The notes under the pieces were generated by a model. The model had not been told where the DNA came from and made no database searches. It saw nothing but the letters and a program-made list of their open reading frames with translations. A stretch of DNA of 64,000 nt from the NCBI GenBank assembly GCA_022606425.2, contig JAHDVF020001051.1:1-64000 (forward strand), written 5' to 3'. The translations under genes were made by a program, and so were the position numbers. This DNA is from Lepidostoma basale. Its lineage: Eukaryota; Arthropoda; Insecta; Trichoptera; Lepidostomatidae. Within the stretch, counting starts at the first letter, position 1; every line of letters starts with the position of its first letter. Below are positions 59,001 to 64,000 of this stretch, piece after piece.

Positions 59001-62000
59001 TCACATAGTTGCTCTATGTAATAGTTCCATTAAAATGCTTGGATTTGTTTTCAGGAATGCCAAGATATTTTCGAACACACAGGTACTTCGGGTGTTGTAT
59101 AATTCCCTGGTAAGAAGTCGGCTGGAATATAGTTCCGTTATTTGGTCACCGCCTGGGATCCGATATTCTCTGATGGTGGAGCGAGTGCAGAAAAAATTTC
59201 TGCGCTTTCTTTACCTCAGGGAGCGCGGTTATTACCCGTGGCTCTTTCCGACTGAATTCTTGCTAGGTATGCTAAGCTACCAATCATTGGAGAGAAGGAG
59301 GAACATTCACTTGGGAGTTCACTTCTTTCAGCTGATTGGCGGCCGTATACAGAACTCGGATGTCCTGAGTGATGTAGGTCTATTTGTCCCTGATAATTAC
59401 CTTCGTCAAAGACAGCACAGATTGTTTTATTTGCCACGCTGCAGAACCAACCTGCCAATGGTAATGCCTGTGGGTAGGGCAATCTTATTGCTTAATCGGA
59501 TCGCCTCGGAGGTCGACATATTTCGTGATAGTGTGAGTTGCCTCAGGGATGCAATATCAATGTTATGATTTTTTCTTACTCTTAAGCTTAATTTTTATTT
59601 TTTTTAATGCTTCTCTGTTTATAATGTAATTGCAAACGATTTGGAATTGTATGTCTGTAATGTTTGTGATTATTATCAAAATAAATGAAAAATGAAAATG
59701 AAAATACAACTCACCCATACATTTGTTCTGTTTGTATCAATGCTGAAAATAAAGAGGAAAATTTAACATTAAGGGAATTACACAAGTTTTTTGCGTGTGT
59801 GCAATCGGGTGGTGGTCTAGGAGATAGAACGCTTGACTCCTAATCTAGGGGACTTGGGTTCGAGCCTGGACACGACCAGATTCCTTCTTCATAATAATGA
59901 GCTATTTTCTGCTCATATTGAAAATTGTAAAATAAATTCTAATATCATTGATTTAATTCTTTGATGTTAGTCTTTTTTAAAGAAAAAAAAAATAAAAAAA
60001 ATATGAAATAATTTCTTTCCAGGTGTCAAGTGCGAGCAGCTGCGCAATCCTTGCTTGCCCAACCCGTGCCAGAATGACGGAGTCTGTATTCCTGATCACA
60101 CCACAATGGGCTTCATGTGCGATTGTAAATCTTCCTTCACGGGAACAGTATGTGCGACAAGGAGATCATGTAAATCCTTTACTACATTTATTAATTAACA
60201 AACAGAATGTTTTTTTTTATGTACATTATATTGTATAAAATTGATTTTTATGCAGAGAACATGAATACAATATTTTTGGACAGATGGAAACAAAAGGGAA
60301 AACATGTTGATTTTTTAAAAATGGAGTAAAACATATCAAATGTTATCAAATACTTTTAGAAACACATGTTCAAGCAATGAGAAACGTTAAGGGTGCATTG
60401 ATGCCCACATTATAATCATAGACATACCAGTTGGTGGATTAGTAAACAAATAGTAAATACAGATCATGGAGAGTATAAAATATTATTTCATTCCTAAAAT
60501 TTTAATTTATCATTAGAGAACACCCATTACATTTTAAATCCAAATTTAAAAATATGTCGTATGTAGTTTTTTTCTTTACAAAATTACTTATGTATTTGAA
60601 TTAATAATTGTTTATTTCTTTCGATTGGTATGTCCGTTGATAGGATATGTGTCTCCTGATATCCTCTTCTACCGGACACCAAAGTTGAAAAGGACGCCAC
60701 AAGACACGAACATCCTAAATAAAATTACAATCTATTGTGACATCACAAGTAGTTGTTTCTCTAGTATGGTTTAATAATTTCACCATTGTTTCTTGCTTTT
60801 CAACTTCTCTATTATTATTAAAGCATTGCATTAGCATTTCTACCCATGTCTCTATTTTCTTGAAGTTTATGCAGATGTCACGGTCTTATTGATTTTAATA
60901 AAATATTTGTATATATTATGTATATTTGTGTGGTTTTTCATATGAAATTGTACTAATTTAGCTTGCGGGGGAATGCTCGATGGGCAGACGGGCACCATCC
61001 AGTATCCCGAAACGAATTCGACAGGCTATAGCCACAACTCCAAGTGTGCCTGGGTCATACTCACGTCTCCAGACATGGTTCTAAATGTGACTTTCTCTAA
61101 GTTCAACGTGGAGCAGAGTGTTGACTGCCTCTATGATTGGCTTCAGGTATTTTACCACATTTTTAGATGGATTATGTAAAAATATTGAAAGAAGGGTTTC
61201 AGGCAGCAAAGGCACAGTTTTTTTTTTAATATTTACAAATTTCATAATGTTTATGTAAACCGATGAATATGAACCTGTTTCTTGACTGTCTCTGAACCCA
61301 CAAAATTGTTAAGAGTTAATTTTTCAGTGTAATTAAATTACTAAAGCACCATTGCAATATCGAGGTATATGAATAATTTTTTTCTGTTTTGCAATGAACT
61401 TCTAGCAAGAATTTCAATTAGCAACATTAATACTGAGGCTTTAAAGGCCAAGTCTAGCCATCATGATTTTTTTTTGTTTTTTTCTTTAAAAAAAATGTTT
61501 TGTGATATTCTTGGATTAATTACAATTACACTGCCATTCGGAATGGCAGTCATAGCTCTTGCGACTCTGACACAAAGGTAGTCTAACTAAGGCAGTCTAA
61601 CTTGAGACAGTGACATTGAAATTTTATGAATTATATATTAAATACACATATGGTTTTGATCTCTTTTGAGTTTATTTATCTCCTCATGTTTTAAAGATAT
61701 ATAAACTCTGGTTATCACGATTTTAAAGGTATCCAATATTCGAAATGTGTCCAGATAATTACAGTTGTTCTTGAAAAGTTTTCTATTCTTATATTAATAT
61801 AGTTTTTAAAATGTTAAACATTCATTTATTTTAGTACAAGTGCACTACAATGACTCAACTTTATAAATAAAGTAAAAAAATATATACCTATTTCCAGATT
61901 CATGATGGACGTAACTCTGCGAACCATATGATTGGAAGATACTGCGGAACCGCCTTACCCAATGGTGGGAATATAATATCCACTCGAAATACCCTCTACA

Positions 62001-63636
62001 TGTGGTTCCGCTCTGATCCATCGGTGAGCAATGAGGGCTTCGAGTTGCACTGGGAGAGCATTGCCCCGCTGTGCGGCGGAGAGCTATCCGCGGATTATGG
62101 AATAGTCAAGTCTCCTGGCTCCCCCGGACAATACCCTGCCAACAGGGACTGCTACTGGAAGATCTCCACTAAAATCTCTAAGAGAATTCAGATGCACTTC
62201 TACACGATGCAGATTGCCAACAGCAATTGTGATAACGATTCTGACTCGGTTAAAGTGAGTATTCTAAGGAACATTTTTTTTTTTATTCTTCTTCTTTTAA
62301 TAGATCTGAGGATCTGTGACACAGAAATCATGTCTCATCGGATGATGAGGTCCAGCTGTCCAGCTTCCAGGTGGGCGGTGTCCGGAGGGGACTTCATAAG
62401 CGGCTGCATATGCAAGTCTGTCACCATCCATTCCGGCTACATGGTCCCTCCAGTATCTTCTTCTGGATCTACTCCACTGAACAATATCCTCTATTTCGCA
62501 AGTTTTTCTTATGTCTGCGTTGCGGACACGATCTCGGAGAGTTTTTCCAGTAATTGATCTTAGGACCTTCATCTCCGATGTTCTTAGTAGTCCCTTGGTT
62601 CGCAATGTCGGCCCGCGTCTCTACAGAGTACGTCATGATAGGTCGCACGCATGTTTTATAAATTCTGATCTCGCTGTCGATACGCATGTGCTTGTTCTTC
62701 CAGACCAGATTCTTCAGACATACTGACACGGCAGAGGCTTTACTGACTTGTTCTCATACTTTGGTATAAAGGTCATTTTGGCTGCAGATCTCTACTCCCA
62801 AATATCTGAAACTCATTACTTGCTCCACAGGTATATTATCAACAGTCAGCATCTTGTAGGTTGCCTAGATATAGTGAGACTTTTTGTTTTGTTGACTGAT
62901 ATACCCATATTTAGCCTTTGTGATACTGTGTGGAATTTATACAACATTCTTTGGAGGTCATCTTCAGACTCTGCTATTAATGCGGCATCGTCTGCATAGC
63001 AAATAATGTTCACAGTTTTACTGTCCTAGTCCCAAGGCAGCTCCCTCTTCTTTTTAATTTAATTATTATAATTATTTAATTAATTTAATTATTAGCATAC
63101 AGATGTTTAGCTATAATTGCTCAGTACAGCCACGTAAAACTAAGTAGAGGATATGGGACAAAAATCTTATAAAAATTATATTGTAATGTATAATATGGAA
63201 GTTCAATTATATTTTTTTGTATTTGAGCAGAGACTTACAGAATACCGTTTCTTCTTACACATTAGAGCATCGTAAGTTAATGCAGATATATTTACAAATA
63301 TTGTTTTTCTACATTATATTTACCAATTTTCCAACGAGTGAGGCTCCAATAATCCTTAGATATTTAATACTGTTCACCGGAGAACATGTATACAGAATAT
63401 TTGAAGTCAATTTGTAAAACTATTTTCATAATAATTTGAATGTTATAAAAAGGTGGTACGCATTGCTTTTCAGGTTTATGATGGACTTACTATAGACAGT
63501 GTGCTCTTAGGAGTTTACTGCAATCATACGCATCCTGCACCCTTGATGACCAGCGGTCCCAATGCCCTGATTTATTTTCATTCTGATGCTACCAGAAATG
63601 ATTTTGGCTTCCAAATCTCATATGCTGTCGTTGATG
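43802..63636 (+). CDS. Cubn: Cubilin, 5' part of gene (EGF x8, CUB 1-2), continues beyond window
   Basis: Twelve in-phase exons (2,236 nt, 745 residues): 43802-44005, 46813-46983, 48428-48598, 49639-49890, 51736-51877, 52299-52399, 53389-53515, 54543-54758, 60023-60169, 60962-61146, 61898-62254, 63474-63636. Order: signal peptide (1-22), N-terminal segment ending in a heptad-like helix ([19 protein letters not shown]), eight EGF modules including Ca-binding ones (DVDEC, DIDEC), then CUB1 (CGGMLDG start) and CUB2 ([10 protein letters not shown]). Cubilin is the peripheral endocytic receptor that works with amnionless; insect nephrocytes use it for protein uptake. Eight EGF modules before the CUB series is the vertebrate and fly arrangement, and about 25 further CUB domains are expected to the right. 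All introns are GT-AG. Confidence 0.95.
44111..44391. mobile_element. MITE with AGGGATGGCGAAC ends in Cubn intron 1
   Basis: Inverted ends AGGGATGGCGAAC and GTTCGCCATCCCT. hAT-like in style, but the flanking 8 bp do not give a clear duplication. Between them two internal TCGCTGA/GGCGAC-type repeats, no protein. Confidence 0.6.
45295..45610 (-). pseudogene. RTE-like polyprotein end, decayed
   Basis: Minus frame [20 protein letters not shown] then VEETKSDT and stop looks like an RT-element C-terminus. At 45585-45615 the TGTCCTGTCAGGTCTC word repeats 37270. Confidence 0.4.
45885..46560 (-). pseudogene. RTE-like copy, decayed, in Cubn intron 1
   Basis: Minus strand, collinear with the 27265-28020 copy: (GTT)n tail, CGGTCCGTTCACTT end, HMERME-like and [13 protein letters not shown] segments with many breaks. 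Confidence 0.6.
46813..46983 (+). CDS. Cubn: Cubn exon 2
   Basis: Acceptor TTATTTCTTAG|. 57 codons, Arg-rich ([16 protein letters not shown]). Donor AGG|GTACCT. No ATG-to-stop frame marks it, so it is recognised by phase and splice sites. Confidence 0.75.
47097..47325 (+). mobile_element. SINE family copy 1
   Basis: Starts near CGTGGCTGAGTGGCTCGAAG, a tRNA box A-like word, with TGATTGTCAGACTGTCTTTGG and CACGTGACAATAACATGGCG, ending in an (AAT)n tail. Three more copies or pieces occur at 47961-48030 (minus), 48163-48345 (plus) and 52486-52580 (minus). Confidence 0.7.
47330..47800 (-). pseudogene. RTE-like RT tail in Cubn intron 2
   Basis: Minus frames read [40 protein letters not shown] and, after a shift, [15 protein letters not shown] and [19 protein letters not shown]. 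This is the C-terminal tail of an RTE-type element. Confidence 0.7.
47961..48345. mobile_element. Two SINE copies in inverted orientation
   Basis: 48163-48345 (+) matches the 47097 copy (GCAGCGTGATTGTCACACTG, CACGTGACAATAAAATGGCG, (AAT)n tail). 47961-48030 is a minus-strand piece of the same. Between them is a GATAATGCC...GGGCGAAACGTATC foldback. Confidence 0.65.
48428..48598 (+). CDS. Cubn: Cubn exon 3 (coiled helix, EGF1)
   Basis: Acceptor TTTTTTGCACAG|. [19 protein letters not shown] helix followed by [14 protein letters not shown] and [10 protein letters not shown]. Donor GAG|GTAAAC. Confidence 0.93.
48599..49362. other. Cubn intron 3, no feature
   Basis: AT-rich, nothing recognised. 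Confidence 0.5.
49363..49560 (-). pseudogene. RTE-like 3' end in Cubn intron 3
   Basis: Minus reads [34 protein letters not shown], stop. It is the same family as the plus-strand copy at 54960-55565 ([13 protein letters not shown]). Confidence 0.75.
49639..49890 (+). CDS. Cubn: Cubn exon 4 (EGF2, most of EGF3)
   Basis: Acceptor CCCGAGCAG|. DLDVDECVV calcium-binding start, [18 protein letters not shown], then [10 protein letters not shown]. Donor CAG|GTGACT. Confidence 0.93.
50545..51165 (+). pseudogene. Best-preserved RTE-like RT C-terminal copy
   Basis: Plus frame 50545-50886 reads [58 protein letters not shown] and [11 protein letters not shown], then a TGA. After it come [24 protein letters not shown] and [13 protein letters not shown]. 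The 3' end is GGCAGTCCATTATTTCTGCC, GAGATGGCGTGATG and a GTTAGTTAG-like tail. 5'-truncated: no catalytic RT core. This copy defines the family seen elsewhere in the window. Confidence 0.8.
51375..51615. mobile_element. MITE with ~82 bp inverted termini in Cubn intron 4
   Basis: 51375-51455 (AATTTAATTGTATCTCAATAG...TTATGAC) is the reverse complement of 51534-51615 with one small difference. An internal ~78 bp loop is unique. No coding. Confidence 0.88.
51736..51877 (+). CDS. Cubn: Cubn exon 5 (EGF3 end, EGF4)
   Basis: Acceptor TATGAAAAG|. [26 protein letters not shown]. Donor AATG|GTAAAC. Confidence 0.92.
52299..52399 (+). CDS. Cubn: Cubn exon 6 (EGF5 start)
   Basis: Acceptor TAATTTTAAG|. 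[20 protein letters not shown]. Donor TTG|GTAAGT. Confidence 0.92.
52486..52580 (-). mobile_element. SINE family copy, minus strand
   Basis: Reverse complement reads GTCTGGTGTAGAATTCACGT, GTCAATAAAATGGCGATAG and CATGTCATGAGAATCAATAG, matching 47160-47250. Confidence 0.7.
52780..52860 (-). repeat. tRNA-like repeat piece shared with 61525-61580
   Basis: Contains TTCGGAATGGCATTCATAGCT and, on minus, GGATCAATTCC resembling a pol III box B. A related word (TTCGGAATGGCAGTCATAGCT) lies at 61538. Confidence 0.35.
53389..53515 (+). CDS. Cubn: Cubn exon 7 (EGF5 end, EGF6 start)
   Basis: Acceptor TGATGATAG|. [15 protein letters not shown] then [14 protein letters not shown]. Donor AAAA|GTAAGT. Confidence 0.92.
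53755..53935 (+). pseudogene. Decayed RTE-like piece
   Basis: TGTCCTTATGTTTGGAAGCG, GAATCTCTCTGAGGAATATA and AATAATGAAAACGTCAC align with 50690-50880. 53935-54540 holds nothing else I recognise; 54180-54310 has an AATAAA in a GC-richer patch that might be part of an LTR. Confidence 0.5.
54543..54758 (+). CDS. Cubn: Cubn exon 8 (EGF6 end, EGF7)
   Basis: Acceptor TTTGGTTTCTAG|. [18 protein letters not shown], then [19 protein letters not shown]. Donor ACAG|GTAAAG. The following intron is 5.3 kb and holds the LINE. Confidence 0.93.
54960..55565 (+). pseudogene. RTE-like RT tail (opposite-strand partner of 49363)
   Basis: Reads [20 protein letters not shown], then [42 protein letters not shown] and [20 protein letters not shown], with two frame changes. 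It ends [13 protein letters not shown]. Dead copy in Cubn intron 8, directly upstream of the LINE. Confidence 0.8.
55788..56672 (+). CDS. LINE ORF1 protein (CR1/jockey superfamily)
   Basis: 294 residues from the ATG at 55788; the open frame extends upstream without another ATG. The N-terminal third is a helix with [15 protein letters not shown], the middle is Pro/Ala/Ser-rich and low in structure, and a basic patch ([11 protein letters not shown]) follows. The C-terminal domain [20 protein letters not shown]...[10 protein letters not shown] is seen in insect CR1-like ORF1 proteins, RNA-binding chaperones of the retrotransposition particle. Intact frame. It ends TGA CTA G, and ORF2 continues in the same frame. 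It lies inside Cubn intron 8, same strand as the gene. Confidence 0.75.
   Translation: MSDSVNMLCEIKSLHLKVDLINSAVAILIQKMSECVCGGRMNGLPSAEDPPSNQVASLLSVSAPPTAVTVSPTCPAPPVASVIAPGRTRAPAVVPVPAPRLYSTAAAVGQPRRMMTRSLTAGVLRGTGDISTTIVSAGSSKRKANSQRSSPETCPSEPNQDQPSETLESTETASTPATVAEDWKVAKGTRRGRVVRGKLRSDDVSVNKKMTFYHLYPLHKDTTADDLIKYLTSIVSTAAFKVFKIKSRGDYASFKLGIPSEIVGEVLKPCHWPRHSYVKEWDNRVVTPHLPKVK
56673..59568 (+). pseudogene. LINE ORF2 (endonuclease + reverse transcriptase), two frameshifts
   Basis: Endonuclease: [29 protein letters not shown]. The usual SDH motif is SYH ([11 protein letters not shown]). [18 protein letters not shown] (motif A), [20 protein letters not shown] (B), [10 protein letters not shown] (catalytic FADD). 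The C-terminus is [16 protein letters not shown] and stop at 59568. Frame 1 runs to 57068. The frame changes near 56985-57030, where a GGAAACGGT word is repeated three times, and again near 58140-58260. The RT domain from 58138 is one intact frame. ORF2 has no in-frame ATG near its start. Copy-and-paste element of the CR1/jockey superfamily, recently inserted but probably inactive. Confidence 0.85.
59569..59710 (+). mobile_element. LINE 3' UTR and (AATGAAA)n tail
   Basis: Short 3' UTR ending AAATAAATGAAAAATGAAAATGAAAAT, a simple-repeat tail in place of poly(A). The target duplication was not identified. Confidence 0.7.
59799..59950 (+). mobile_element. tRNA-like SINE
   Basis: GGTGGTCTAGGAGATAGAACGC (box A region) is followed by ACTCCTAA, a possible CCU anticodon loop, and GGTTCGAGCC (box B). 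Arm pairing has mismatches in anticodon and T stems, and there is no clean acceptor stem, so this is a tRNA-derived SINE or tRNA pseudogene rather than a working tRNA-Arg. It lies 90 nt after the LINE tail. Confidence 0.6.
60023..60169 (+). CDS. Cubn: Cubn exon 9 (EGF8)
   Basis: Acceptor ATTTCTTTCCAG|. [18 protein letters not shown] and [12 protein letters not shown]. Donor TCAT|GTAAAT. Confidence 0.92.
60170..60961. other. Cubn intron 9, no feature
   Basis: AT-rich, nothing recognised. Confidence 0.5.
60962..61146 (+). CDS. Cubn: Cubn exon 10 (CUB1, first part)
   Basis: Acceptor CTAATTTAG|. [37 protein letters not shown]. Donor CAG|GTATTT. Confidence 0.93.
61147..61897. other. Cubn intron 10
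   Basis: AT-rich. 61531-61549 is a 19 bp palindrome (CTGCCATTC-G-GAATGGCAG) in the repeat word shared with 52.8 kb. Nothing coding. Confidence 0.45.
61898..62254 (+). CDS. Cubn: Cubn exon 11 (CUB1 end, CUB2 start)
   Basis: Acceptor CCTATTTCCAG|. [38 protein letters not shown], then [20 protein letters not shown]. Donor AAA|GTGAGT. Confidence 0.94.
62285..63055 (-). pseudogene. RTE-like RT fragment with YADD in Cubn intron 11
   Basis: Minus strand from about 63003 reads [20 protein letters not shown] (the RT catalytic motif), [60 protein letters not shown] and [18 protein letters not shown], in more than one frame. It covers the end of the RT palm to near the C-terminus. 5'-truncated and shifted. 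Related to 22880-23035. Confidence 0.78.
63474..63636 (+). CDS. Cubn: Cubn exon 12 (CUB2 end)
   Basis: Acceptor GCTTTTCAG|. [36 protein letters not shown]. Donor GATG|GTGAGT, phase 1. The rest of the gene lies outside the window; 63637-64000 is intron. Confidence 0.94.
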
Positions 63637-64000
63637 GTGAGTTCATTTCAATAAGGATGCTATGTTTTGCAAATTTATTTGCATTATTTAATTGTATTGA
63701 AAAACAAACGCATACCAATTTCCACGTAGGACTGTTAGATTACAAAGTCTCTTGTGAATTCTCTGGCATCTTAAATTTGTTGTTTTAAGATAACCTGATG
63801 CTTCCCTGATCTTGAAGGGATCTTATCTTTTTCGGTAACCTTCTAAACTTTCAATCAATTCTAGTCTTTCCAAATTATCATTAGCTTAACGAGTCATTAT
63901 GTCCTGGAAAACAGAAAAACTTGTTCTAACTGTCAATGAAGAAACTTTGTTTTTGATGATGTCAACATTGGTTGATGAAACAGCTGTCCTAAAATAAAAT

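Noticed and set aside
59799..59885. Functional tRNA-Arg gene
   Set aside because: Box A and B words are present, but acceptor, anticodon and T stems do not pair cleanly. Treated as tRNA-derived SINE.

Overview
The window reads as AT-rich nuclear DNA of an arthropod, most likely an insect. The evidence is two intron-rich genes with clean GT-AG introns, the insect gene hikaru genki, and dense debris of RTE-, CR1-, R1-, P-, piggyBac- and pogo-type transposons. A hemipteran such as a planthopper is a guess only. There is no prokaryotic organisation: no operons, ribosome binding sites or CRISPR.

Layout. 1-7.0 kb holds old repeats, including a duplicated multi-block repeat and reverse-transcriptase (RT) tails. 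7.04-16.72 kb is a tandem array of about 16 copies of a ~614 bp unit that encodes pieces of an F-box motif. 17.9-20.7 kb is a second array of about ten ~255 bp units; on the minus strand these look like the end of an exon, a 94 nt intron and the start of a next exon. A non-LTR 3' end with a C2H2 finger borders it on the left and a small C/H-rich (PHD-like) exon pair on the right. 21-30 kb is mostly transposon remnants: RTE-like tails, a P-element-type transposase pseudogene, an R1/CR1 chimera and a 249 bp near-perfect palindrome.

30.76-40.96 kb (+) is a complete gene of ten coding exons whose phases all agree (1,467 nt, 488 residues). It encodes a secreted protein with a signal peptide, two sushi-like domains, one Ig domain and three sushi domains, matching Hikaru genki, a synaptic-cleft protein. 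43.80-63.64 kb (+) is the 5' part of a cubilin gene: twelve in-phase exons (745 residues) giving a signal peptide, an N-terminal coiled region, exactly eight EGF modules and the first two CUB domains. It continues past the window edge.

Introns of both genes are packed with transposons. The largest is a CR1/jockey-type LINE at 55.79-59.70 kb with ORF1 and a frameshifted endonuclease/RT ORF2. Its ORF1 ends in TGA CTA G with ORF2 in the same frame and no early in-frame ATG, which suggests stop-codon readthrough. MITEs of pogo, piggyBac and other types, a SINE family in four copies, a tRNA-like SINE, and two long palindromes fill the rest. The two genes are unrelated in function as far as can be seen. 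The most unusual material is the pair of tandem arrays, the long palindromes and the LINE's ORF1/ORF2 junction.
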